64,000 nucleotides of DNA from DASXKD01 sp963703605. GTDB lineage: Bacteria > Actinomycetota > Actinomycetes > Streptosporangiales > Streptosporangiaceae. A program made the position numbers and the translations under genes. Numbering within the stretch: the first letter of the stretch is position 1; the number at the start of each line of letters is the position of its first letter. The stretch spans positions 1 to 64,000 of the forward strand of contig CAVPFC010000059.1 in assembly GCA_963703605.1 (NCBI GenBank), written 5' to 3'. Below, piece after piece: positions 1-8,392 of this stretch. The notes beneath the pieces were generated by a model. It saw only the letters and a list, made by a program, of their open reading frames with translations, was not told the origin of the DNA and ran no database searches.

Positions 1-1
1 G

Positions 2-892
2 AGCAAGTTCGACGCCCAGTTCGCGGGTCGGCTGGACGGTCAGACCGTGCTAGTCACCGGCACCAAGGGCGGTATCGGCCACGAAACCGCCCAAGGCATT
101 GGGAATAGTGGGGCGACTGTCCTGGTGCACGCCCGTCGTGCCGACGACGCCCAACGCGCTGTCGACCTACTGGTCAACAACGGCAACGGCAAGGGCCAGT
201 ACCTGCCCGTAGCCGGAGACCTCGGATCTCTGGCGGGTGTTCGGGAACTCGTCGACGCTGTGCACGAGGCCGCGCCGAAGGGACTCAACGGACTGGTCAA
301 CAACGCGGGCGCCGCGTTCTCCAGCAAGGCGCTGTCACCCGACGGGTACGAGCGGACCATCGCCATCAATCACGTCGCGCTGGCGGCACTGACCGACGGG
401 CTGCTCGACCTGCTCCGGAAGGGCGCTGATGATTTCGCCGCGCCCTCGCGGGTGGTCAACATGACCGCCCTGATCGAGTCGCGGGGCAAGCCGATCACCG
501 ACTGGAGCTACCCGGGTAAGTACAAGCAGATCCAGGCCTACGCCGATGCCAAACTGCTGGCCCTGATGTACACCTACGCCCAAGCTCGCCGCCATGAGGG
601 CGAGGGCCTGACGTTCAACGCAGTCAGCCCGGGCGCGGTCAAAACCAGTCTCGGCAGCAAGGCCGGCGGGCCGCTCAAAACGATTCAGGCGTTGACCAAT
701 CCGTTCGTCGGGCCTCCGGAGAAGGGGTCACGCGGCTGTGTGCGGCTGATGGCCGATCCGGAGCTCGCGACCGCGACCGGGGGCTACTACAGCTCCGCGA
801 AGTTGAAGAAGTCCTCGAAGAAGTCCCAGGACGCCGAAGGCCAGGAACGCATCTACGCCCAGACCGAACGGGAATTGCGCGCCCACCCCTGA
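2..892 (+). CDS. SDR family oxidoreductase, 5' truncated by window edge
   Basis: Short-chain dehydrogenase/reductase with an NAD(P)-binding Rossmann fold. The glycine-rich motif TGTKGGIG lies near the visible N-terminus, NNAGAAF is the NAG motif that stabilises the central sheet, and YADAK matches the catalytic YxxxK. About 296 residues are visible. The frame is open to the first base of the window: the residues before the GTG at 47 (ending GRLDGQT) continue the usual SDR lead-in, so that GTG is internal and the true start lies upstream. The C-terminal tail is rich in Lys and Ser. The substrate cannot be predicted; this resembles the long SDRs related to retinol dehydrogenases. No partner gene is visible, and the next gene follows after about 210 bp. 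Confidence 0.85.
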   Translation, partial: SKFDAQFAGRLDGQTVLVTGTKGGIGHETAQGIGNSGATVLVHARRADDAQRAVDLLVNNGNGKGQYLPVAGDLGSLAGVRELVDAVHEAAPKGLNGLVNNAGAAFSSKALSPDGYERTIAINHVALAALTDGLLDLLRKGADDFAAPSRVVNMTALIESRGKPITDWSYPGKYKQIQAYADAKLLALMYTYAQARRHEGEGLTFNAVSPGAVKTSLGSKAGGPLKTIQALTNPFVGPPEKGSRGCVRLMADPELATATGGYYSSAKLKKSSKKSQDAEGQERIYAQTERELRAHP

Positions 893-1104
893 GCCGGCGG
901 TCACCTACCGATGAGACCCGCCGACAAAGAGCTCACGCAAGCGGTGCGGGCACTACGTGATCCTCGCTCCTGGGGTCGGCGGGGCGTTCCTGGGCCCGTC
1001 GCCAAGCGCGCCGACGCCATCGCCGGAGCTGCAGCTCACACCCAGGGCCCAGTCCGTGACGGGGCGGCACTCGCCCCGCCCACATCACCTATAGGAGTTG
1101 CGTC

Positions 1105-1509
1105 GTGGCAGACTTTCCCGCCCCAGCCGAGGGCATCGTGCTCACCCATTTCCTCGTCTCCGACGATGTCGACCGCTCGCGGGCCTTCTACACCGAGGTG
1201 CTCGGTGGCGAGGCGCTGATGGATGGCGAGCCGACGATCGTCGCGCTGGCCAACAGCTGGATCATCATCAACACCGGCGGCGGCCCCACGGACGACAAAC
1301 CCTCGATCACGCTCGAGGCCCCGCACGATCTGGACCGGGTCAGCGCGTTCCTGAATATCCGTGTTGCCGACATCGCCGCCGTATACGCCGACTGGTCGGC
1401 CAAGGGCGCGCAGTTCCTGACCGAGCCGATCGATCGTGGCCCGGAGATCCGCTGCTACCTGCGTGACCCCGACGGTCACCTCATCGAGGTCGGGCAGAGC
1501 CGACGCTGA
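1105..1509 (+). CDS. VOC-superfamily protein (glyoxalase/bleomycin-resistance fold)
   Basis: A 134-residue protein with the vicinal-oxygen-chelate layout. A first beta-alpha-beta module begins at THFLVSDDVDRSRAFYTEVLG, and a second ends in the typical YLRDPDGHLIEVGQ. The length fits a single two-module VOC polypeptide that would work as a dimer. Metal-ligand candidates are His near residue 15 and the late Glu in LIEVG. The GTG start at 1105 is chosen because a clear AGGAG lies about 9 bases upstream and the family homology starts right after it. Family members include ring-cleaving dioxygenases, glyoxalases and antibiotic-sequestering proteins, and the sequence does not decide between them. 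It lies alone between the SDR gene and the relic integrase. Confidence 0.8.
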   Translation: MADFPAPAEGIVLTHFLVSDDVDRSRAFYTEVLGGEALMDGEPTIVALANSWIIINTGGGPTDDKPSITLEAPHDLDRVSAFLNIRVADIAAVYADWSAKGAQFLTEPIDRGPEIRCYLRDPDGHLIEVGQSRR

Positions 1510-1749
1510 GTGCCATCCCCGCCATCACTCCTAACACTTGGAGTTAGATATGCAGGACAAGTGATTGCCGTCACTAGAGCCAACTGGGGTTGGCACAGAC
1601 GGTCACACCTGACCTGACACCGGATAGTGCGGCGGACCCAAGCCCCTGTCGCGGACATGGGATGGTCAGACCTGAAGCATGATCTCCAACGCTTCCTCGA
1701 GTGGGCGGACGTCTCCGTGAATTGCGCTGAGACCGAAGCCAGGCCAGCG

Positions 1750-2232
1750 CTAACTGTCCTCGCCTTGGTGCTCAAGGATCAGGTCGATGAGGGTGTCTAC
1801 AGATTCGTGACGCCAGGCGAGCTTGCCCCGGCCTTCGACCGCCATGATGACTTTGGCGAAGCGATCGTCTGCGCTCTCGGCGAGGCTGTCGAGGGAGTCG
1901 GCGCCGAGCTTGCGGACCTTCACGTCCCCGAGCACGGGCCCGATGGTGCGGCGAATGTAGCCCTGGTGCGCCTCTCTGGTTGATAGCTCCAGGTCGGCGA
2001 CTTCCAGGTACTTGTCGAGGGCCTGGCCGAGTGTCGCGGCGCGATCGGGGAACCGGCCTCCATCGGCCTCGTTCAGCAGGCGGCCAAGCGTCGCGGCAGC
2101 GGTCGCGTCGTCCGGGCAGGTCTCTCGGAGGCGGCGCTGTCGGCCGGTGACTGGGTCGGTTCCGGCGTAGACGTGCACACGGAAGGAACCGCTTGGTAGC
2201 TGCTCGATGTGGCCGCGGGCGGTGTTGGCCAT
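1750..2232 (-). pseudogene. N-terminal fragment of a tyrosine recombinase (integrase relic)
   Basis: The first about 120 residues look like the N-terminus of an actinobacterial phage/ICE integrase. They comprise an AP2-like DNA-binding segment (GSFRVHVYAGTDPVTGRQRR) followed by the SAM-like core-binding region (LGQALDKYLEVADLELS, then IRRTIGPVLGDVKVRKL). The catalytic domain with its Arg, His and Tyr residues is missing. The last about 40 residues look unrelated, so the reading frame runs out of the integrase at a rearrangement. The start codon lies 89 bp from the left attachment repeat, just outside the intact element, which suggests an older element once used the same tRNA-Thr site. The fragment is probably non-functional. 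Confidence 0.65.
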
Positions 2233-2268
2233 AGCGGAACGATAACTAAGGCCGGGGTCATTCGTTCC

Positions 2269-2299
2269 ACTACCCGTTCCACGGCTTCGAACGGGTAGT
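2269..2299. repeat. Perfect 11-bp inverted repeat next to attL
   Basis: ACTACCCGTTC at 2269-2279 is followed by its exact reverse complement at 2289-2299, with a 9-base loop. It lies between the start of the relic integrase gene and the left attachment repeat. It could be an operator or promoter hairpin of the relic integrase, or a recombinase/excisionase binding site. The sequence alone does not decide. Confidence 0.6.
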
Positions 2300-2320
2300 T
2301 CGAAAAAGCCTTATTAGCTG

Positions 2321-2363
2321 GAGCCGCCTATCGGAATCGAACCGATGACCTACGCATTACGAG
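2321..2363. repeat. attL: 43-bp copy of the tRNA-Thr 3' end
   Basis: Identical over 43 bases to 12701-12743. On the minus strand it runs from the anticodon loop through the T-arm to the 3' end of tRNA-Thr. Identity stops exactly at both sides (2320 and 2364 differ from 12700 and 12744). No 5' half of a tRNA is present here, so this is the displaced attachment copy. Confidence 0.93.
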
Positions 2364-2459
2364 GAGGATTACAGGCGTCCATTGCCGTCCATCGGGTCAC
2401 TCCTGCCCTGCTCAACGGGCTCCTCGGTCCGCTCGTGTCCAAGGTCATCCAGGGCTGTC

Positions 2460-2478
2460 GTTAGCAGATGCGTTAGCA
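2460..2478. promoter_or_regulatory. Paired GTTAGCA repeats, candidate integrase arm sites (left)
   Basis: GTTAGCA occurs at 2460-2466 and 2472-2478, 12 bp start to start, about 97 bp inside attL. The same heptamer, also as a pair with 12-bp spacing and in the same orientation, lies just inside attR at 12642 and 12654. Short spaced repeats near each end are typical arm-type binding sites of tyrosine integrases with an AP2-like N-terminal domain. The assignment is inferred from position and symmetry. Confidence 0.55.
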
Positions 2479-2621
2479 CGGTCGCCAAGATCCACGGCTC
2501 CGGAGGCGGTAGATGCACACTGACACACTCGCCCTGCTGGGACCTTATACTGCCGAAATCTGGTGACGATTGAATCACAAGGTGTAGCGTTGCCGTTCCC
2601 GTTAGCCTAATCTAAGTCACT

Positions 2622-3716
2622 GTGCGTTTGTTCAAGCGTGTTCGTCCGGCTACTCCGCCAGCGTTGGTTCGTGAGCCTCTCCCCTCGCCTCCAGCTATCA
2701 CCACCGTGTGGCTGCCTGGCCGGGTGGAAGTACCGGTCGTTGGAGAGACGTATCATGCTGATGCGATCAGGAAAGCTGAGCAGAGCACTGACCGTGAGCC
2801 GATCGCTGAGCTAATTCCCCAGCCGGACAACCCGCATGACCGTAACGCGGTAGCTGTTAACGTCAACGACTTCCACGTTGGCTACGTCTCACGCCAAATC
2901 GCCCGGGCCGTCCAACCTGCTCTGATTGCCTTCGCTGCCGCGAACAGCGGACGGCGTGTCTCATGCCCGGCACGGATCCTGTGGCACGATTTTGGCGACG
3001 AGGTCGTTGCCGAGGTCGTCCTGTTTCTGGACCCGGCACCGCTTGGCCTTCCGGCCAGCATGTTCGATCATTCTCCGGAACTGGACCAAGTGATCCAGCA
3101 GCAGCTTCCGGTCCTCGACCAGCCTGCCCCTGTTCTTACTGGAAGGAACCCCATCGCAAGGGAACTGCTCGCAGCTGCCGAAGAGCAGCGGGAAGCTGTC
3201 GAAGCCGACTACGACCGCGAACCCAATGCGTGGCCGACCGTCGAGAAGGCATTCCTGGAGGCTGCCCGGCTCTTGGAGACATCTCGGGACTCAGGTGTCT
3301 CAGGTGCCTGGGCCGGTGTCGCAGGGTCCCGGCGCTACCAGAAAGGCAAGCGCGACGGCCGGATCGAAGCCGCCCTAACGGCGATCTACTGGGACCGGGC
3401 CAACGAGGACGCCTGGTCCAATCTGTTCGACCTAGCCGCGGCTGCGCCCCACATCCCGACACTGCTCGAAATGTTCAAGCGCGTCCCATTTGAGACTAGG
3501 CCGCCGATCCTCAGCCAGCTTCTGGCCTTGTCCAGCGGACACGACCGGCTCGGCAAAATGCATGTAGAAGCAGGGGAGCGCCTGAGAGCTGGACTGCTGG
3601 CAGTCGCCGAGGAGGAAAGCGATAAAGCCAGCATCAGGAAACTTCGACGCTGGATCACCACCCACGCCCCAGGCCCACGAATAGCCAACCAGGCGAAAGG
3701 GCGGCTAGGTATCTGA
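2622..3716 (+). CDS. HIRAN-domain protein, element cargo
   Basis: A 364-residue protein of unknown overall function. Residues about 35-110 match the HIRAN pattern: VVGETYHADAIRKAE, then ELIPQPDNPHDRNAVAV and VGYVSRQIARA. HIRAN is a small DNA-end or damaged-DNA-binding fold, found fused to helicases and nucleases or alone in bacteria. The remaining two thirds are mostly helical and resemble a repeat scaffold (for example YWDRANEDAWSNLFDLAAAA), with no catalytic motif I recognise. The start is a GTG at 2622 without a strong ribosome-binding site. It is the first gene inside attL, reads toward the element interior, and third-position G/C is less extreme than in core genes. A DNA-repair or defence accessory role is possible but unproven. 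Confidence 0.7.
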   Translation: MRLFKRVRPATPPALVREPLPSPPAITTVWLPGRVEVPVVGETYHADAIRKAEQSTDREPIAELIPQPDNPHDRNAVAVNVNDFHVGYVSRQIARAVQPALIAFAAANSGRRVSCPARILWHDFGDEVVAEVVLFLDPAPLGLPASMFDHSPELDQVIQQQLPVLDQPAPVLTGRNPIARELLAAAEEQREAVEADYDREPNAWPTVEKAFLEAARLLETSRDSGVSGAWAGVAGSRRYQKGKRDGRIEAALTAIYWDRANEDAWSNLFDLAAAAPHIPTLLEMFKRVPFETRPPILSQLLALSSGHDRLGKMHVEAGERLRAGLLAVAEEESDKASIRKLRRWITTHAPGPRIANQAKGRLGI

Positions 3717-4359
3717 CCTGGTCTGCGGGACTTCGCTGACGGCATACCGTGCAAGTTCCAGCTGATGCTGTTGCTGGACTGCAGCTTTCCAGACCGCAGA
3801 CAAAGCAGGGTTCGTATGGACCGTAGTTGTAGGCCCACGACTGCCCAGGCACGCTCGGCTCCGGCACGAATGTGGCACGGTCCGGCCCGGCTTGGCCTCT
3901 TCGTCCCGAAGCCAAGTCGCCATGCCGACTGCCAGGGCTGCGAGCTGCCCGACCTGGGAGTTACTGCCCGCCAGCGTCCGCGGACGTCCGCTGGTGAACG
4001 TGGCGATCGTTACTCACTTGGTTACTCGATCGCTCAGGACTGCGTCGCCTGGTTCCGGTGCCTCATCGACTGCCCCAACAGCCGGGCGCTGCCGTTGCTG
4101 GCGGCACCGCGTACGAGCACGATGCCCTGTCTCTACTTCCAGCGGAAGTAACTGGCCGCCTCCGCTGACCTGCGATGGCTGGCTGGCGCACCCCCTGACT
4201 TGCGAAGACTAGTCTCGCTGGTTCTCGTCATTTCACGCAGAGTCGCGTACTCATGTGCCCGCGATGTGCCCTGCCACCCCACCGATCGGCCGCACTCTTA
4301 GCGACAGCGAGTTCCCCTCCTCCGACCGTTCATCAGCCCACAATGGACGCAGCGCCATG
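3717..4359. other. No confident gene
   Basis: About 640 bases between the HIRAN gene and the end of the protease-like gene. Short open frames exist on both strands. One on the minus strand (about 3655-3915) is Cys-rich, with CFVCG and CTVC spaced like a zinc ribbon, but it overlaps the HIRAN 3' end and has no good start signal, so I do not call it. No repeat or RNA was recognised. Confidence 0.4.
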
Positions 4360-6558
4360 CTACTTAGCGTGGTACCTCTGCGGCGTTATATGTCGGGTGA
4401 GAGTTGAAACGTGGATGCGTGCCGCCTTGCGGCCAATTGGGCAGGAAGTAGTCCATAGGCCACATGCCACCGGGTTAGTGGCAGTGAGAGAGCCGGTCAT
4501 GTTTTGTGAGAAAGTTTTCCCCATTATCGTGGTTGGAGGAGTGGTGCAGGTGAAGTTGACCCCGGCATCTCCTGCCGTGTACGCACCGTAAGAAAAGACA
4601 CCTGTAGTACCGGTGACCTTGGGGCAGCCGACTCCGATAGACAGGGAGACGGTATTACCGGGGTCAGTGCAATTGGCGCCGGTTGAGGTAGCGGGCCCCT
4701 GTTCCGATGAGAGAAACTGATAGGGCAAATACGGTTTTATGGAATAGGCTTGAACATAAAAACTATCGTAGTAGACCGGGAAGTCGATGGTGCTTAGCGC
4801 CCCGTTGCCGCTTCCGGAGATTGTTTGAGTACCTTTATTGCAAGTGATCGTGTCGGTTAGCTGCGCTGACCAGCTGCCTCCTGGAACAGGCTGCCAAACC
4901 CCGTTGCTATCGCTTACGTTGATCCCTGTTAGGCTGGCGCTCTGCTGAAATACACTAGAACCGCCTGTATATTTAATCTTGATGGTTGAGTTGATCGTAA
5001 GCGATCCTGAAAGGGCGTCTGCGCAGGTCGTACGCTGCGTCACGGTGTATGACCCGGTGATAGGTGCGGCAGACGGCCCGGATGAATTGTTGGCGAGTAT
5101 CACATAGAACTGGCCGTTAAGAGGCCTGTTCTTCTTGATGGCATCGGCGTTCAGGCAGATTTTTGCGTGAGTGCCGGCAAGGTTGACCCGCTCCCACATT
5201 CCGTTATTAACTGCATAGCCGTTCTTCTGCCCGTCGGCGCCGAGCAAGGTCACCCACAGGGGGGCAGATGGCGACAAGCCGGAGAAGTCGAATTCGACCG
5301 CTCCCCCACCTCCAAAAAGAAGACCTGTGCTCGGCGGTATCAGAGAGACCTTGGTGTATTGCGCCGACAGTGGTGGCAGGTTGACGTTGGACACTGTCGT
5401 CGTGTAAGGATAAGAGGCCTGGCTAGGAGTAACGGCCTTGTCTGGTACTAGTTTCGGTTCAATCTGGGGAAAGGCAGGAGCACCCGGGTTCGAGCCAGCA
5501 GCGAAATCTGGGTAATCATCACCGAAGTTGACTGGCCACGCCGCTGCATTAGTAATAATATTTGATAGCTGATGGTCAAAGTTCTCGACCGCGAAATCAG
5601 GAAAGTACGTATGAAAAGACAGCTGCGCGTTAATGGCGGCGTTCAGCGCGCTACACCCGATCTGGCCCTGCATAGCCGTCCATGCGTTCGCAATCGGAGC
5701 CGGGCTGCCCGCAGCATTCTCCTGCATGAACAAAGGCCACATCCAGTCTTCATACGGGCTATGCTTTGCTGGGTTAGTCAACGAGACATCGGTCAGCGAC
5801 ACCCCCGGCTTGGCCAGGAAGCGCGAGACATAGGGATACACCATCGCGCCAGCGGTAGTCGGGGCAAACCACCACTCGGCCCATTTCGCCGAAGCGTCCA
5901 AAAACCAGAAGCCCGGACAGGACGCGGTAGTGTTATGAGCGTACTCCAGGACGTGGAAGAACTCGTGCGCCAATGTCGAATTGAAGGACAACCCGGCCGA
6001 CAGCGACTCCGGTCTCAGCGCCACGATATAACCACTGGCGACGGTACCATTGATAGCATCCGCCTGGGTTGCGCCAAGGGCGTTACCGAGCTTGGCGAGA
6101 TCGGTAGTACGCCCCTCGCGCTTCACCGTCTGGCCGGTGGTCACCAGGTAAACATCGATCCGCCCGTGCTCGCCGGTGACCTGGTTATCCGGCAGCGGAG
6201 GCCCCATCATGCTGGTCTCGGGAGTCCACAAGGCCTCTAGGTCAGACAGGGCCGTCTGCTCATCAAGCACGGCTGTCGGCCCATCGTCACACGCAAACAC
6301 CCGAAAGTGAGTGTCCACCTTTGGCTTAGCCATGCCACTGGGGCAGGGCGACATCGTCACCCCGCCGCTCGCAGCCTGCAAGACCGCGTGTGCGGTTTGC
6401 CCACCCAGCGGGGGCAACCCGAGCAAAAGCAGCGCCGGGGCTACCATCAGCGCTCCAGTGCGCCACCACCTGACCGGCCTGCGGCGTCCAAACAGCCCCA
6501 CCGATACCGTGAGCGGTTCTCTCCAGATGCCGGGGCCTTGGCGCGTCTTTCGGCTCAT
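4360..6558 (-). CDS. Secreted zinc-metalloprotease-like protein (HEFFH motif)
   Basis: A 732-residue protein with an N-terminal basic and hydrophobic stretch (RTGALMVAPALLLLGLPPLG, residues about 34-53) ending in an AHA-type signal cleavage site. A protease-like domain carries HEFFHVLEYAH near residue 190 and, about 25 residues on, FLDASAKWAEWW. The two together resemble the HExxH and the downstream acidic helix of gluzincins, although the expected Glu is an Asp. The HExxH-to-third-His spacing would also fit a metzincin lacking its Gly. The C-terminal half is beta-rich with paired Cys and is probably an adhesive or Ig-like region. The gene is visibly more A/T-rich than the surrounding chromosome, consistent with recent transfer. 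It is transcribed alone, opposite to the HIRAN gene. The protease fold is likely; activity is unproven. Confidence 0.65.
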   Translation of the reverse strand: MSRKTRQGPGIWREPLTVSVGLFGRRRPVRWWRTGALMVAPALLLLGLPPLGGQTAHAVLQAASGGVTMSPCPSGMAKPKVDTHFRVFACDDGPTAVLDEQTALSDLEALWTPETSMMGPPLPDNQVTGEHGRIDVYLVTTGQTVKREGRTTDLAKLGNALGATQADAINGTVASGYIVALRPESLSAGLSFNSTLAHEFFHVLEYAHNTTASCPGFWFLDASAKWAEWWFAPTTAGAMVYPYVSRFLAKPGVSLTDVSLTNPAKHSPYEDWMWPLFMQENAAGSPAPIANAWTAMQGQIGCSALNAAINAQLSFHTYFPDFAVENFDHQLSNIITNAAAWPVNFGDDYPDFAAGSNPGAPAFPQIEPKLVPDKAVTPSQASYPYTTTVSNVNLPPLSAQYTKVSLIPPSTGLLFGGGGAVEFDFSGLSPSAPLWVTLLGADGQKNGYAVNNGMWERVNLAGTHAKICLNADAIKKNRPLNGQFYVILANNSSGPSAAPITGSYTVTQRTTCADALSGSLTINSTIKIKYTGGSSVFQQSASLTGINVSDSNGVWQPVPGGSWSAQLTDTITCNKGTQTISGSGNGALSTIDFPVYYDSFYVQAYSIKPYLPYQFLSSEQGPATSTGANCTDPGNTVSLSIGVGCPKVTGTTGVFSYGAYTAGDAGVNFTCTTPPTTIMGKTFSQNMTGSLTATNPVACGLWTTSCPIGRKAARIHVSTLTRHITPQRYHAK

Positions 6559-7487
6559 TGTCCCCCCTCACCGGGGCGCATCGTTTGAGGGCAGCCCGCT
6601 GCGGCCGCGGGAATAACCAGACAGCCAGAGAGAACTTGCCGGATGAACCTTTGACGCCTTGCCTCGCATGTTGCCCGGCCCAGGTGCTGACAGCTGCGCG
6701 GACCGCCAACCTCACTATCCTCTGGATCCCTACTATGAGCAATACGTTTATCGGCCACCCGGCGCGGTAACGTGCACCGGCATCGCCCAGCTGCACCTCA
6801 TCCAGACAGAGATGAAACCGTCCCAGACGCGTCACGGTCGGCTCTACATGGTCCGATGGCCGCGTTTGCCAGCCTAAAAAGCGGAAGACCGACGGTTCGA
6901 CCCCGCCCCTGACCACTCGCCTTGATCCGGCTACTTGCCTTCTCATCCGCGGTAACACCCTTTTGCCCTTCCTCAGCCGCCGCCCCCCGGTACCCGCCTA
7001 AGACCCTCAGGGACCGACTGCGGCAGTCCGTTGCTGCACGCGGACTGCACGGCCACGCTCCTGTCGACCGCTGCTTTCCGCGCGAGGCCGGTCGGCGCGT
7101 AACGGCGGGCCACCGCCGGCACGGGGGAGCGGGGAGGGCCTGCCAGGCGTCGGCTCGCCGCGCCCGCAGGGCCACCGCCCGGCAGGGCGCGGCCCTTGCC
7201 GACGCCCCGGCGCGAACCGTCCCCCGTCGTTTCCCCGCTGAGGCCGTCGCCCTGGTGATCACCGCCGCGCGCTTCGCGCCTGAACCACCGGCTTCCGGCA
7301 CTCCCGCGCGGACGGAGCAGGGGGCTTGACAAGGGGCGGCGGCCCGTAAGCTGTCCGGCGCTCGGGCGGCCTCTGGCCTGCCCGCTCTAGCCCGATCTGG
7401 GCCGCCGTGAGGGTTCCCTTGTCAAGCGCCCTGCGGACTGCCGCCTGGCGCGCGGCAGCGCGCCCTTGATGAATGTGAAGAAACTCC
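6559..7487. other. Gene-free region of the element with an inverted repeat
   Basis: About 930 bases lie between two minus-strand genes. The middle is a low-complexity G/C tract (about 7050-7250) whose open frames on both strands look like composition artefacts. The clearest structure is the 12-bp inverted repeat listed separately at 7324-7427. The region could contain the element's origin of replication or transfer, but nothing in the sequence proves that. Confidence 0.4.
7324..7427. repeat. 12-bp inverted repeat, arms 7324-7335 and 7416-7427
   Basis: GCTTGACAAGGG at 7324-7335 is matched by its exact reverse complement CCCTTGTCAAGC at 7416-7427, with 80 bases between. The surrounding bases do not extend the match far. 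Perfect long-spaced arms in a gene-free part of a replicating element suggest a protein-binding site (origin, nick site or operator). The role is inferred. Confidence 0.55.
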
Positions 7488-7931
7488 TCACCGCAATCCC
7501 GGCAATCCCGCTCCTGTTCCGCACGGCCGACCTGGCCAGTCGAAGGTTGCCCAGGCGGTGCGGGTGGCGGTGTCGCCGTCGATGCCCCAGTCGGCAGCTA
7601 GCGCTCGGATGATATCGAGGCCATGGTGCCCGGAAGAGTTGATGATCGCTGGAGTCCAAGGGCCGCCGTTGTCTTGGACTTCGATACGGATGCAGTCGCC
7701 TCGGCTGATGATGATGCGGACGGTGAAGGTGCCGCCGGGCAGGCGGGAGTTGCTGTGGTTCACGGCGTTGGCGGCGAGCTCCGAGGCGCAGAGGATCACG
7801 TCGTCTGCGACGGGGCAGTCACGCAGTAAGGGGCGCAGGTCGGCTCTGACCGTGCTGATGTGCTCGGTCGCGCCTGGGTAGGTGGTCTCACGGGCGCGCA
7901 GGGCGAGCAGTTTGGATGCTGTGGGTCGCAT
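7488..7931 (-). CDS. RsbW/SpoIIAB-like ATP-binding protein (HATPase_c)
   Basis: A 147-residue GHKL-fold protein of the anti-sigma regulatory kinase type. The N-box is visible as CASELAANAVNHS (Glu and Asn that bind Mg-ATP), the G1 box as IEVQDNGGPW, and a glycine box as SSGHHGLDIIRAL. The ATG at 7931 is preferred over the upstream one at 7976, because the conserved fold begins within about 15 residues and a GAGGAG lies just before it, although the spacing is short. Stand-alone proteins of this type are abundant in actinobacteria, where they act as anti-sigma factors or regulatory partners of XRE proteins. It is transcribed divergently from the ABM/XRE pair, with a palindrome in the shared promoter region, so co-regulation is likely. 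Confidence 0.82.
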   Translation of the reverse strand: MRPTASKLLALRARETTYPGATEHISTVRADLRPLLRDCPVADDVILCASELAANAVNHSNSRLPGGTFTVRIIISRGDCIRIEVQDNGGPWTPAIINSSGHHGLDIIRALAADWGIDGDTATRTAWATFDWPGRPCGTGAGLPGLR

Positions 7932-7997
7932 GGCTCCTCGCTGGGTTGCGCCCGGTCGTGGGTTCACTGCCAGCACCGAGCGTACTCAGAATCACTA

Positions 7998-8018
7998 ACA
8001 CGTACAATAAATACGTGT
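7998..8018. promoter_or_regulatory. Palindromic operator candidate in divergent promoter
   Basis: ACACGTA (7998-8004) and TACGTGT (8012-8018) form a perfect 7-bp dyad with a 7-base A/T-rich spacer, in the 150-bp region between the divergent ATPase and ABM/XRE genes. A dyad in this position is a natural site for the XRE regulator encoded just downstream. It is the most A/T-rich part of the neighbourhood. Confidence 0.5.
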
Positions 8019-8083
8019 AACCTGGTGTACTGGTGGCACACATTGAGTGCGAGCATGGCGTCACACGAGTTGGAGGAACCCGG

Positions 8084-8392
8084 ATGTTCGGTCTGTTCGT
8101 GCGGTTCACGTGCAAGGACGAGACAAGCGCTGAGGCGTACGACCGGCTGGTCGCGGAGACCATCGAGGCCATCAAGGTCCACGAGCCGGGAACCCTGGTG
8201 TACGCCTCCCACCAGGTGAACGGTCAGCCGTTGCAGCGGATCTTCTATGAGCTGTACCGCGACAAGGCGGCGTTCGAGGCGCACGGCGCAGCCCCGCACA
8301 CTCGCCGCTACCTGGCTGAGCGGGATCAGTACCTGGCCGGCACCGAAGTGGACTACTTGACCTTGCAGGCCGGGAAGGGCACCGGCGGGTGA
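8084..8392 (+). CDS. ABM-domain protein (antibiotic biosynthesis monooxygenase-like)
   Basis: A 102-residue ferredoxin-like alpha-beta barrel protein of the ABM / quinol monooxygenase family. Typical features are the opening FGLFVRFTCKDETSAEAYDRL, the central PGTLVYASHQVNGQP and the YELYRDKAAFEAH motif, followed by a C-terminal helix and strand. The ATG at 8084 is chosen because GGAGG lies about 8 bases upstream, and the fold starts there rather than at an upstream GTG. Such proteins act without cofactor on quinols or polyketides, or serve as small sensors; the substrate is unknown. The stop codon overlaps the start of the XRE regulator gene by 4 bp (GTGA), so the two are translationally coupled and probably work together. 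Confidence 0.82.
   Translation: MFGLFVRFTCKDETSAEAYDRLVAETIEAIKVHEPGTLVYASHQVNGQPLQRIFYELYRDKAAFEAHGAAPHTRRYLAERDQYLAGTEVDYLTLQAGKGTGG

Noticed and set aside
911..1219. Open frame between the SDR and VOC genes
   Set aside because: It overlaps the VOC gene in another frame, and the reading is low-complexity.
6922..7329. Plus-strand open frame in the gene-free part of the integrative element
   Set aside because: Arg/Ala-rich composition artefact; no ribosome-binding site, and the opposite strand shows an equally long frame.
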